Of a stretch of DNA of 64,000 nt, positions 1-7,828 are shown in pieces (the first letter of the stretch is position 1; every line of letters begins with the position of its first letter). A program made the translations under genes and the position numbers. The notes beneath the pieces are model-generated. The model did no database searches. It saw nothing but the letters and a program-made list of their open reading frames with translations, and was not told where the DNA came from. The DNA is from G963662655 sp963665015 (GTDB taxonomy: Bacteria > Cloacimonadota > Cloacimonadia > Cloacimonadales > JAIOQZ01): positions 806,001 through 870,000 of the forward strand of contig CAXXSY010000004.1 of NCBI GenBank assembly GCA_963665015.2. Reading direction: 5' to 3'.

Positions 1-180
1 ACCCGATTTAAGTAAATATTCCCATGGCAGCAGAGAATTTTCTCTTTTGATCGCGTCTGCGGTCTTCTCTTCTTCCGTCTGGGGAGAATTCATTGCCTGG
101 AGCAATAGCGGTACGAGAAAGTATGCTATTCCCACCAGCACAACGATGATGATAATCGTTCTTAATCGTGTTTTTTTCAT
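1..180 (-). CDS. N-terminal part of a membrane-anchored protein (runs off the left edge)
   Basis: This minus-strand reading frame starts at an ATG at 180..178 and stays open for 60 codons to the window edge, so its C-terminus is missing. A GGGAG ribosome-binding site lies nine bases upstream. The protein begins with a short basic head (MKKTRLR) followed by about 20 hydrophobic residues (IIIIVVLVGIAYFLVPLLL) and then a charged stretch with EEEK. That is a single signal anchor with the bulk of the protein presumably outside the membrane. No family can be assigned from this fragment. The good start signal and in-frame continuation argue that it is real. Confidence 0.7.
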   Translation of the reverse strand, partial: MKKTRLRTIIIIVVLVGIAYFLVPLLLQAMNSPQTEEEKTADAIKRENSLLPWEYLLKSG

Positions 181-292
181 CAGCATCAACTCCCTTGATT
201 ATGATCTTCCAATGCTGTAACGTACTCCCGTTGCAAATAATTCTGTTAATAAGCACAGGAGTCTAACAACAAAATTCATAGCTTTTTCGACG

Positions 293-595
293 TCAAGGTT
301 TTTGTCCGTCACTCATGAAGCCAATTCCTTTTTCGTCGGTTTTTTCGTGCGTTGCGATGGTGCCGTGCTTCTTTTCGTAGTTCTCGATATTCGATTTCAG
401 GGTATTGAGCAACTGCTTGGCGTGCTGCGGCGTCGTGACGATTCGACTGTAGATTTTCGCTTCCGGGAGCCCGGGCATCAGCCGTCCGAAATCCAGAATG
501 AATTCGGAAGGAGACCATGCCATCATGAACATATTCGCATACGTTCCTTCGCCGACGTTCGCGTCCAGCTTCACGTTGATTTTCTGTTTTTGCAT
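293..595 (-). CDS. DUF3467 domain protein
   Basis: This small soluble protein of 100 residues matches the DUF3467 family, whose members are about 90-110 residues long and carry a central strand reading like SPSEFILDFGRL followed by a motif like RIVTTPQHAKQL, both visible here. The family has no established function. The ATG at 595 is preferred over a TTG three bases upstream because a TAAGGAG site lies eight bases before it. It sits just downstream of coaD on the same strand with a gap of only a few bases, so the two are probably co-transcribed. The C-terminus is lysine- and glutamate-rich. Confidence 0.85.
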   Translation of the reverse strand: MQKQKINVKLDANVGEGTYANMFMMAWSPSEFILDFGRLMPGLPEAKIYSRIVTTPQHAKQLLNTLKSNIENYEKKHGTIATHEKTDEKGIGFMSDGQKP

Positions 596-600
596 CAAAA

Positions 601-1092
601 TTACTCCTTATGGTTTTCTTTGCTCTTCTTGATCAGGATGTGCTCGACGTTTTTCGGCACATAATCGCTCAGTCTGCCGCCGAGATGAATCACCTGGCGA
701 ACCATGCTGGAACTCAGGTAGAGGTACTTGTGATCCGGCAGCAGGAACATCGTCTCGATGTCGGGACACAGGTTGCGGTTCATCAGTGCCAGTGAGAGCT
801 CGTATTCGAAGTCCGATACCGCCCGTAGTCCGCGGATCATGACGTCCGCCTCGACCCGCCTGGCGAAATCGACAACCAGTCCGGAGAACCGCTCGACCCG
901 GACGTGATCCAGATCGCGCAGCGCTTCCCGACAGATTTCTTCCCGCTCCAGCAGTCCGATGAAGGTGTTCTTGCCTGTCGTCTCGGCGACCGCGACGATC
1001 ACCTCGTCAAAGATGCGTGCCGCCTTTCTCACAATATCGATATGGCCGTAGGTGATGGGATCGAAGGTCCCGGGATAGATCGCGCGTTTCAT
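601..1092 (-). CDS. coaD: Phosphopantetheine adenylyltransferase
   Basis: The protein of 163 residues has the usual length for CoaD, which adenylates 4'-phosphopantetheine in the penultimate step of coenzyme A synthesis in the cytoplasm. It starts with YPGTFDPITYGHIDI, the nucleotidyltransferase signature containing the TxGH nucleotide-binding motif, and later carries RGLRAVSDFEYE and YLSSSMVRQV, the ISSS(x)R-like motif of the family. The ATG at 1092 has a GGAG site five bases upstream. The reading frame stays open much further upstream, but that part overlaps the aminopeptidase gene out of frame and is not coding. The start lies 12 bases past the end of the upstream aminopeptidase gene, which suggests one operon. 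Confidence 0.96.
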   Translation of the reverse strand: MKRAIYPGTFDPITYGHIDIVRKAARIFDEVIVAVAETTGKNTFIGLLEREEICREALRDLDHVRVERFSGLVVDFARRVEADVMIRGLRAVSDFEYELSLALMNRNLCPDIETMFLLPDHKYLYLSSSMVRQVIHLGGRLSDYVPKNVEHILIKKSKENHKE

Positions 1093-1103
1093 TCTGTCTC
1101 CGG

Positions 1104-2873
1104 TCATCCGATGGGTTCGGTCATGCTCTTCAGCCAGTCGGCTTCGGCATCGGTCAGGTACGGGGTGAGTTTCTCGCGTACGCTCTTGTGGTAGTCGTTC
1201 AGCCACGCGATCTCGTCGCTGCGCATCTGGCTCACGTCGATCAGCCGATGATCGATGGGGCACACCGCCATGGTCTCGAACGCGAGATATTCGCCGTCTT
1301 CGCTCGCTTTGCGGCACATGATCAGGTTTTCGATACGGATGCCGTAGTGTCCTTCGACATAGATGCCCGGCTCGTTCGAAACCAGCATGCCCGGCGCGAA
1401 GGCGACCTTGTCCGAACCGAGGCTGATGCCGATGGGCGGCTCGTGAACGCAGAGGAACATGCCCACGCCGTGCCCGGTGCCGTGTCCGTATTCCTGGTGG
1501 ATCGACCAGATGGGTTCGTGAGCGAGTGCGTCCAGGTGGATGCCCTTGACGCCTTTGCGGAATACGGCGCGGGAGAGGTTGATCATGCCGCGAAGCACGG
1601 CAGTGAAGCTGGTCTTGACCTCGTCGTCCACATCACCCAGCAGGATTGTCCGGGTGATGTCCGTCGTTCCGGTGTCGTACTGACCGCCGCTGTCGCACAG
1701 CAGGATTCCCCTAGGCTCGACTTTCTGCGAACCTTGCGGCTTGGGCGAGTAGTGGGGAAGGGCTGCGTTGGCGTTGTAGCCCACGATGGCGTAGAAGCTC
1801 GGACCGCGATAGTTTTCCATCGGGCCGCGGAAGTCCTCGAGCTTTTCGTGCAAACTGTATTCGGTCATCTCGACCTTGCCGATGTTCTGCTCGATCCAGT
1901 ATTGCCATTTAACCAGCGCTGCGCCGTCCAGAACGTGTGTCTTGCGGATGTTTTCCGTCTCCACCTCGTTCTTCTCGAGCTTAAGCATCATCGGGATGTT
2001 GTTGTCGAATTCGGTCTTGCAGCGCTTCTCGATTTGAACCTGTAACAGCCTGTTGATACGGTCTTGATCGACCAGCACCGTCCAGCGTACGTCCAGACCG
2101 TCGATGAACCGAACGATGGCGTCGTAATCCTGGATCAGGACGCCGTCCGATTCGAGCTTTCCGCGCAGATCGTCGTCGAGCTTCTTCTGGTCGATGAAGA
2201 GGATCGTCTTGTCCTGCGTGAAAGCGGCGAAGGAATAGACGACGGGGTTGTAGGCGATATCGGCGCCGCGGATGTTGAAGGTCCAGGCGATGTCGTCGAG
2301 TGCGGAGACGATATGGCAATCGACTTTCTTCTCTTTCATCTCCGCCTTGATCCGGTCGATCTTGTCCTTGCGCGATTCTCCCGCGAAACGAAGCTCATGC
2401 TCGATGACCGGCTTGTCCGGTACCGCAGGACGATCGCTCCATATGGGGTCGATCAGGTCGTCGCAGGTCACGATCTCGATCCCCTCGAATTTCTTCACCA
2501 TCGCGTTGTACTGCGAGATTGGGATCAGGTCGCCGGGGATGCCCAGTTTCGATCCTTGCGGGAAATGCTCGGGAATCCATTTGAAGGTGCTGGGGACGCC
2601 GGGCATGCCGGCCTTGAATACCGTGATACCCGTGCCTTCGAGCTCGCGGTCCGCCTGGACGTAGTATCGTGAATCGACCCAGACAAACGTTTCCGTACGC
2701 GTGACGATCACCAGTGCTCTCGATCCGGTAAACCCGGTCAGCCAGGCGATTTCGCGCCAGCGTTCCGCGACGTATTCGCTCATGTGCGGATCGGTGGTTG
2801 GAAGGAACCACGCGTCCAGCCCTTCTTCGATCAACAGTTTCTGTAACGTCGAAATTTTTGCCTTCGTATCCAT
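1104..2873 (-). CDS. Xaa-Pro aminopeptidase (M24B family)
   Basis: This 589-residue protein is a long-form aminopeptidase P, which removes an N-terminal residue preceding proline using a dinuclear metal centre. It has two N-terminal creatinase-like domains (roughly residues 1-300), the pita-bread M24 catalytic domain (about 310-530) and a C-terminal extension as in eukaryotic-type enzymes. Metal ligands are visible: the aspartates in LLCDSGGQYDTGTTD, the histidine in GHGTGHGVG and the glutamates in NEPGIYVEGHYG and RIENLI. No signal peptide is seen, so it should be cytoplasmic. It probably recycles proline-containing peptides in a peptide-fermenting lifestyle. The intergenic region upstream is long, so this gene likely heads the operon running into coaD. 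Confidence 0.93.
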   Translation of the reverse strand: MDTKAKISTLQKLLIEEGLDAWFLPTTDPHMSEYVAERWREIAWLTGFTGSRALVIVTRTETFVWVDSRYYVQADRELEGTGITVFKAGMPGVPSTFKWIPEHFPQGSKLGIPGDLIPISQYNAMVKKFEGIEIVTCDDLIDPIWSDRPAVPDKPVIEHELRFAGESRKDKIDRIKAEMKEKKVDCHIVSALDDIAWTFNIRGADIAYNPVVYSFAAFTQDKTILFIDQKKLDDDLRGKLESDGVLIQDYDAIVRFIDGLDVRWTVLVDQDRINRLLQVQIEKRCKTEFDNNIPMMLKLEKNEVETENIRKTHVLDGAALVKWQYWIEQNIGKVEMTEYSLHEKLEDFRGPMENYRGPSFYAIVGYNANAALPHYSPKPQGSQKVEPRGILLCDSGGQYDTGTTDITRTILLGDVDDEVKTSFTAVLRGMINLSRAVFRKGVKGIHLDALAHEPIWSIHQEYGHGTGHGVGMFLCVHEPPIGISLGSDKVAFAPGMLVSNEPGIYVEGHYGIRIENLIMCRKASEDGEYLAFETMAVCPIDHRLIDVSQMRSDEIAWLNDYHKSVREKLTPYLTDAEADWLKSMTEPIG

Positions 2874-3251
2874 ATTGCTTCCTTGTATTGTTTTATCTCA
2901 ATATTCCTTGTCGAACCATATGCGTTGCAATGGGATGCAGACTAAGCAAAATCTATTATCGATTCGAATTGTGCAAGCTTTTTCTATAGAATGTGGGAGA
3001 AGGTTGCTCCTGTCCGAAGCAGGATGGGCAGGATTGGGGAAATGAACAGGATGGGGAGAGGCTCGCCTGTGGGGATTCGAATTTGCAAGCAAATTCACAG
3101 AGATCGAGCGCTACAGGAACACGGGCGTCCTCCTCTGTATCACTCGTAGCGCTCGACCTCCGGGAGGGCCACCATTGACGGTAATGGCCCAAGCTAATTA
3201 TCTGGGAATGCGAAATTGTTATAATGAGAATCAATTGTCGATTCATAAAAC
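2874..3251. repeat. Non-coding gap with remnants of the intergenic palindrome mosaic
   Basis: This 378-base gap holds no convincing gene. Bases 3014-3060 contain a worn copy of the GAAGCAGGATGGGCAGGAT module seen elsewhere in the window, followed by a GGAAATGAACAGGATGGGGA motif also present near 26349 and 43367. A perfect hairpin with eight-base arms and a two-base loop lies at 3079-3096 (GAATTTGC, AA, GCAAATTC). An 11-base perfect inverted repeat lies at 3104-3114 and 3146-3156 (TCGAGCGCTAC and its complement). The IS4 element starts directly to the right. Confidence 0.6.
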
Positions 3252-3336
3252 CAGGAATACCTCCCAGAAAGATTTAGGCATAAGCTGGAGACATCTTATT
3301 ATCAGCGGTTTTGAGAAGAAATAGGTTGTGAAAAAA

Positions 3337-3383
3337 GGCTCCTTTGCCAAAATAGTTTCGACCAAAAAACCAACAAAGGAGCC
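3337..3383 (+). promoter_or_regulatory. Hairpin sequestering the transposase ribosome-binding site
   Basis: A perfect ten-base inverted repeat, GGCTCCTTTG at 3337-3346 and CAAAGGAGCC at 3374-3383, flanks a 27-base loop. The right arm contains the AAAGGAG Shine-Dalgarno sequence of the transposase, whose ATG is at 3387. A transcript entering from outside the element would fold and hide the site. Fold-back control of this type is known from IS10 and IS50; its operation here is inferred. Confidence 0.75.
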
Positions 3384-3386
3384 AAT

Positions 3387-4676
3387 ATGCAAGGTCAACT
3401 TAAGCAGCAGTTCCACCAGATGCAAGGAAAATTTCACAATTTCATGCGCAAGTACAAGGCGGAACTCAGTGTTCCACGCTTCAACTTCTTGAAACAAATG
3501 ACGAAAGGTATTCTCGCCAGTCAAAGCGTAATTGTACGCCAGGCAGCCCGTTCGCTACACGAGCAAATTCCATTGCGTAAGACCAGTGGACGCTTATATC
3601 GACATCTCGATCAAGAAGATTTAGCGTCGGATATCCATGATATTCTGTTAGCTTCGCAAAGTCGTCGGCTCGAACGCGACAGCCTGATCTTTATCGACGA
3701 AAGCGATATCGTCAAGCCTTACGCAACTCGTATGGAAGGTCTTGAAAAGATACGCGACGCCAGTGCAAACAAGACAGAGTCAGGCTATCACTTGATCAAT
3801 GCTGTCGCCCTGGTCGGGACGCCTTCAAATCATTCGATCGTTCCGCTTTGCAGCAAGATATACAGTAGCAAGATCGAGCATGATACCCGTTCAACGGTTA
3901 CACGTGATCAAATCGATGAAATAACGATCCATAGCAACAATCGTGGCGTTTTCGTGTTGGATCGATGGTACGATATTCGTTCGTTGATCGGACATTTCCA
4001 CGCCAATGGAAACTCGTTCATTATTCGCAGTAAAGGTGCGCGCAATTTGATAGACGAGGATGATGAAGAAAAAGACTTTCTCCGTGTCTGCAAGTCAGTG
4101 AAATTGACCATGGATTTTTGGAATGCGGGACATCATTTCCGCGTTGGATTGAAACGTGTCAAGATATGCTTGAATCCGCATCCCGTGCAGAATCCGGAGA
4201 CAGTGGAAGTGTGGCTTGTGGTCGCACGATACCGCGATGGAAAAGAGGGCGGCTTCTTTTACTGTTTGTGCGACTTTCCGGGGCGTGACTGGGACGCAAG
4301 AAAGATCGTCGAGTTCACACTCACAAGTTACCGTGCGAGATGGAAAATCGAAGAAATGCACCGGCAACTCAAGCAAGATTTCGGATGGGAGCAAATTCGC
4401 CTTTTGCAGTACCACAGGCTGAAAAATCTGAATGCGATCTTCTGGCTCGCTGTATGTTTTCTTTACTCGATGATTACGGATGTGCCCGGATTACAATCGA
4501 TTATGATGTCGGCATTTATCGAACGGAAAAGAGACTGGAAGCGCCGAGGTTACTTCATTTACTACAGGTTAACCTACATCATTTCGGAGTGTTTCCGATG
4601 GTTTGACTGGTACTGGATAAAGCCAGATAAAGGAAGGTGGAAAGAGCATTTACTGCTCAAGGTCAGGTTCGAATGA
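3387..4676 (+). CDS. IS4-family DDE transposase
   Basis: The 429-residue protein carries the IS4 transposase signature. The first catalytic aspartate is D104 in LIFIDESD, the second is D192 in VFVLDRWYD, and the glutamate is E322 inside a perfect Y-x2-R-x3-E-x6-K motif (Y315, R318, E322, K329). It catalyses cut-and-paste transposition of the surrounding element. The frame is intact and all three catalytic residues are present, so it should be functional if expressed. The start at 3387 is supported by AAAGGAG four bases upstream, which is itself buried in a hairpin. The C-terminal part is basic and aromatic-rich, as usual for DNA-binding transposases. Confidence 0.95.
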   Translation: MQGQLKQQFHQMQGKFHNFMRKYKAELSVPRFNFLKQMTKGILASQSVIVRQAARSLHEQIPLRKTSGRLYRHLDQEDLASDIHDILLASQSRRLERDSLIFIDESDIVKPYATRMEGLEKIRDASANKTESGYHLINAVALVGTPSNHSIVPLCSKIYSSKIEHDTRSTVTRDQIDEITIHSNNRGVFVLDRWYDIRSLIGHFHANGNSFIIRSKGARNLIDEDDEEKDFLRVCKSVKLTMDFWNAGHHFRVGLKRVKICLNPHPVQNPETVEVWLVVARYRDGKEGGFFYCLCDFPGRDWDARKIVEFTLTSYRARWKIEEMHRQLKQDFGWEQIRLLQYHRLKNLNAIFWLAVCFLYSMITDVPGLQSIMMSAFIERKRDWKRRGYFIYYRLTYIISECFRWFDWYWIKPDKGRWKEHLLLKVRFE

Positions 4677-4712
4677 AAAATTGGGGGTATTCCTGTTCAA
4701 ACTAGAATAATA

Positions 4713-4742
4713 TTGACAACGATACATTATGTATGGTATGAT
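4713..4742 (+). promoter_or_regulatory. Sigma-70-type promoter with an operator-like palindrome in its spacer
   Basis: TTGACA at 4713-4718 and TATGAT at 4737-4742 are separated by 18 bases. The spacer contains the perfect inverted repeat ATACAT-T-ATGTAT at 4722-4734, a plausible repressor site. The promoter begins 18 bases beyond the right end of the IS4 element and faces the racemase gene at 4872. Confidence 0.6.
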
Positions 4743-4871
4743 GATTGTGGATATTTATTTGCCACAAACAAGATTCCATGCTGGTGCTTACAACAAGTCA
4801 TAGTATTAAGTTTGAGGGCAGTACTGTTTTTTCAACCAGAGAACTTGGTAATTACATACACGGAGGTATCA

Positions 4872-5561
4872 ATGAGAACAATCGGATTGTTTGGTGGCAC
4901 GATCTGGCGCTCTGCCAAGCTTTATTATGAGATCATTAATGAAGAATGGGAAAGAAGATACGGGCAGGAAAGTTCACCGCAAATCGTACTTTTTACAGGA
5001 GATGTGAGAGATTTTCATGCCGGATACCATAATAACGAGGATTTTTTACTACAATCATCATCAAAGCTTGAACAGTTTGGGGCAGACTTCATCGCTCTAT
5101 GCACGAACACAATGCATGAGCACTACGACTTGATTAGTGACAAGCTAAACATCCAGGTTCTGCATATTGTGGATGCGTTGGGGGAAAGCTTGAATAGATA
5201 TGGTGTAAACAAGGCCGGAATCCTTGGCACCACCAAAACGATGTATGGGGACTTCTATACCGGAAGATTGCGTGACAAGTATGGCATTCACGTTCTTGCA
5301 CCTTCTCAAGCCGATGGTAAGTTTCTTAATGATGCTATCTACTCGGATCTGGACCATGGAAGAGGCTTTACTCCTCAAGTTGAAATGGCTGTTACTCGGT
5401 GTATCAATAGCCTTCACGAGCAACAAGTCGATTCAATGATACTCGCAAGTTCCGAGTTTTTCAGACATAAGGACAAACTTGGCATTGATGTGAAAACATT
5501 CGATACGTTTGAGCTTCATGTGCGGGCTATAGTTGATCGGGCAAAAGGAGAGGAGGAATAA
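4872..5561 (+). CDS. Aspartate/glutamate racemase-family protein lacking the second catalytic cysteine
   Basis: The 229-residue product belongs to the Asp/Glu racemase superfamily, which interconverts amino-acid enantiomers without cofactor using a pair of cysteines. Family features are GLFGGTIW at the N-terminus, ALCTNTMH with Cys77, and AGILGTTKTM. At the position of the second cysteine, normally LGCTE, this protein has LASSE, so Ser193 replaces cysteine. The first motif is also atypical, with TIWRS instead of MSWES. It may be a one-cysteine racemase of altered specificity or a related isomerase. The ATG at 4872 has GGAGG six bases upstream; the longer open frame upstream has no start signal. 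The gene is AT-rich compared with its surroundings and lies beside an IS element, which suggests transfer. Confidence 0.85.
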   Translation: MRTIGLFGGTIWRSAKLYYEIINEEWERRYGQESSPQIVLFTGDVRDFHAGYHNNEDFLLQSSSKLEQFGADFIALCTNTMHEHYDLISDKLNIQVLHIVDALGESLNRYGVNKAGILGTTKTMYGDFYTGRLRDKYGIHVLAPSQADGKFLNDAIYSDLDHGRGFTPQVEMAVTRCINSLHEQQVDSMILASSEFFRHKDKLGIDVKTFDTFELHVRAIVDRAKGEEE

Positions 5562-5627
5562 CAATATATGGAAATGTTTGTTTCAAATTGACCGATTACG
5601 CATTGGATTCATTCGATGTTTTATTGT

Positions 5628-5786
5628 TCAGGTTAGCCGGCTCCTAACGGGTGTGCCGTGAACCGTGCCGGTAAAGAATGCATGGTTTTCGGTGATGCCG
5701 TCGTGTTCCTTACTCACTGGAGCATCCCACACGCGGAAGTTCAGTTCTTCGCCCGATTCCACATTGCTGTGGATCGTCAGATAAAA
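5628..5786 (-). pseudogene. C-terminal relic of a secreted protein
   Basis: The last 52 codons before a stop at 5628 read like the end of a secreted FCB-group protein: SGEELNFRVWDA followed by VSKEHDG and TGTVHGTP. A 'FRVWDAS...G.IGTP' pattern is common near the C-terminus of T9SS-exported proteins. Upstream of about 5786 the frame continues for another 59 codons but shows no family resemblance, so the main body of the gene is missing. It appears more GC-rich than the genes on either side. I regard it as a leftover of an ancestral gene broken when the AT-rich island was formed. Confidence 0.45.
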
Positions 5787-5933
5787 CCGTAGGTATCGGG
5801 CAGTGAAGGAACGAGCAATCGTGGGCATCCAAGGGAAGTGAGAGTATTTTATTGCTATTTTATCAGCTATATACTGACGTATAGCAGCGTAATGACCAGT
5901 AAACGAAATGAACACATAGGGAGGTGTTGATTT

Positions 5934-7124
5934 ATGGACACGTATTTTTTTAATGTAGGTCATGGAGAAACAATTCTCATTGAGCTTTATAGATCAATGA
6001 GAACTCGTTGGATTATTCGAGATTTTGGTCGCTCTCGATTTGCCAAGAATACTGATTTCTCTCTATCAATCCCAAAACTGACTAATCATGTATGGTGCAG
6101 GCGCTATCCTATAGATATATTTAGACATCCGCATAACTATGTACCTTTTGTGGACGCTGTGTTGTCTCACGCTCATGAGGATCATTTTAACGGATTTCAC
6201 GCATTGTATGAACAGGGACACCAAAATGTCTTTGGGAACGCTTATATCCCAATGTTCAGAATGGATGATTTGAATTCACTCGGTGGCGTGTTGATTAAAA
6301 GCTCAGTATTGCTTTACCGTTATCATGGCCCTGATCATCCGATAGGGCAAAATGCCAGGAATTGGCTTCTCGCAACACCTGTATTAGCGGGACTATCAAA
6401 GAATCTCTGGTGTGTCAGTGCTGGACATGTTATTGATGACTGGGGATATCCGAACAGAGTTCTTTGGCCTCCAGCAAGGAATATCGACTCACGAGAATAT
6501 CATCAGATGCTGAACTGGTATCTAGACAAGAACTCTATTTCCAGAGAGGAATTAGATGAAGATTCCGAGAGAATACGAATGCAATTACATTCGTATTATT
6601 CAGATAATGTCGAGAAATCCGAAGGGCGCATGTTCAATCGTGAGCAGGTGGCAGGCTGCATCGCAACCATTGACGAAGTGCTACGGATGGGTTTTGAAAA
6701 AAACAATGAAGAGCTATCAAGTCCTGATGGCCTGTACGATTTTGTCTTTAAGCCAACCATAGACAACCATAGTCTTGTCTTTGAAATCGGGAATAATGAC
6801 GAAGAATATCTTTATCTCAGTGATGCCGATAATCCAACCGTAAAATTGATGCTTGAGATGAATAAGATTCATGATAAAAGGTATCGCATTATCAAAGCAG
6901 GGCATCATGGAAATCGAGGAGCTGGGGCTTTAATAAAGCACAGAATCACTGCTGATGAGGTAATAAATTGTTGTGGACCCGCAAAATCAGATTGGAAAGG
7001 TCCGGATAGTAAATACAAATCTGTTTCAGATAACCTTATCTGTACTGATTGGTACTACAACAACACAAAGTGGGGAAACGTAAAGGATTTTAAAATACAT
7101 CAATCTTGCTGCATTATGCGGTGA
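5934..7124 (+). CDS. Metallo-beta-lactamase-fold hydrolase
   Basis: The 396-residue protein has the MBL-fold zinc motif HxHxDH at residues 79-84 (LSHAHEDHFNG), a downstream aspartate in YLSDAD and a late histidine in AGHHGNRG. These are the ligands expected for a dinuclear metal site. Its N-terminus, YFFNVGHGETILIE, resembles stand-alone relatives of the ComEC C-terminal hydrolase, which cleave phosphodiesters. About 150 residues between the HxHxDH motif and the next ligands are family-specific. The protein ends in SCCIMR. A GGGAGG site lies 12 bases before the ATG. The gene is AT-rich and lies alone on the plus strand beside the IS element and racemase, so it was probably acquired. Substrate unknown; a defence role is possible but unsupported by neighbours. 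Confidence 0.82.
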   Translation: MDTYFFNVGHGETILIELYRSMRTRWIIRDFGRSRFAKNTDFSLSIPKLTNHVWCRRYPIDIFRHPHNYVPFVDAVLSHAHEDHFNGFHALYEQGHQNVFGNAYIPMFRMDDLNSLGGVLIKSSVLLYRYHGPDHPIGQNARNWLLATPVLAGLSKNLWCVSAGHVIDDWGYPNRVLWPPARNIDSREYHQMLNWYLDKNSISREELDEDSERIRMQLHSYYSDNVEKSEGRMFNREQVAGCIATIDEVLRMGFEKNNEELSSPDGLYDFVFKPTIDNHSLVFEIGNNDEEYLYLSDADNPTVKLMLEMNKIHDKRYRIIKAGHHGNRGAGALIKHRITADEVINCCGPAKSDWKGPDSKYKSVSDNLICTDWYYNNTKWGNVKDFKIHQSCCIMR

Positions 7125-7159
7125 AAATGAAGACTCGGCTCCTATAAAAAGGGAATGGG

Positions 7160-7828
7160 CTAAAACTTCCAGCTTGCGGAGAGAACGGGCGTCATATCGT
7201 GGTCCATGTGGACACCCATCTCGATTCTTCGGTTGGTCTTACGGGCGTAGAACAGGGAGTTGAATCCGCTGACCAGGTGGTTGAGCACGATACCGCCGAT
7301 CATGGCTTGCGCGTAGTCCTTATTGGTTTGGATATCTTTATAGTGCTTGGTATATTGGTTCTTTCTTTCGTCGCTGTCCCAGTTCCATGAATAGTCGTCC
7401 GAGTAGGCGTTATTCTGGATATAGAGTGCTTGCGCTTCGGCATCGCCGGGATAGAGGTTGATCGCGGTTCTGCGAATGCCTTCGTTGTATCCACCCGCTT
7501 CGTAACCCGAGCTGTCGTATTTCGAGAGGTGGTGATAATATTCGTCGCTGTAGTCGCGCGGCGTGACGTGGGCATATTCGAGCGCGGTTTCGTAGGCGTG
7601 CCGTTTGCTGAGATGCGATTCCTCCTGGAAATAGAACATCGAGCTCCACAGCAGAATCTCCGAAGCGATGAATACATACCCGGAGTTGTTACCCTGCCAG
7701 AGTTCTCCCATTCCGGGAACGGCGAGTGACTGGAGGAACATGAGCCCGGGGTTGTGCTGCGCGAAAACCTGTGTCGTCATGACCAGCAGGACGATCAGCA
7801 GGACGGACTTGCTAAAAGTGGATCGCAT
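7160..7828 (-). CDS. DUF5683-like membrane protein, third of a triplet
   Basis: This 222-residue protein starts with a signal peptide ending near VFAQ, followed by a hydrophobic segment LQSLAVPGMGELWQGNNSGY that is the hallmark of DUF5683-type proteins (a small residue-rich 'PGxGxxYxG' turn next to a membrane helix). A second hydrophobic segment (IASEILLWSSMFYF) and a late one (MIGGIVLNHLVSGFNSL) follow. The middle is rich in tyrosine, aspartate and serine. Function unknown. It overlaps the end of the upstream paralogue by 17 bases, so translation is probably coupled. The C-terminus, VLSASWKF, ends in phenylalanine like an outer-membrane strand. Confidence 0.75.
   Translation of the reverse strand: MRSTFSKSVLLIVLLVMTTQVFAQHNPGLMFLQSLAVPGMGELWQGNNSGYVFIASEILLWSSMFYFQEESHLSKRHAYETALEYAHVTPRDYSDEYYHHLSKYDSSGYEAGGYNEGIRRTAINLYPGDAEAQALYIQNNAYSDDYSWNWDSDERKNQYTKHYKDIQTNKDYAQAMIGGIVLNHLVSGFNSLFYARKTNRRIEMGVHMDHDMTPVLSASWKF

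Larger units (their letters stand above)
3252..4695 (+). mobile_element. IS4-family insertion sequence, complete
   Basis: The element is about 1.44 kb and is bounded by imperfect terminal inverted repeats that begin CAGGAATACC at 3252 and, read inward on the other strand, CAGGAATACC from 4695. The match continues with one or two mismatches for about 16 bases. It encodes a single intact transposase, so it may still be active. I do not see a clear target-site duplication: the flanking ten-base sequences are similar but not identical, which suggests either an older insertion or slightly different true ends. The element marks the left border of an AT-rich stretch that extends to about 7.1 kb. Confidence 0.88.

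Noticed and set aside
2956..3246. Minus-strand frame of 96 codons between the aminopeptidase and the IS element.
   Set aside because: It lies over palindromic repeat remnants, has no start signal and no family resemblance.
4696..4871. N-terminal extension of the racemase frame up to 4713.
   Set aside because: The frame is open, but a promoter and a good ribosome-binding site before the ATG at 4872 show that the gene starts there; the extension has no family match.
7070..7124. A CaaX-like ending of the metallo-beta-lactamase-fold protein (SCCIMR).
   Set aside because: The motif is not at the very end (an arginine follows) and prenylation of bacterial proteins is not expected. Noted only as a curiosity.
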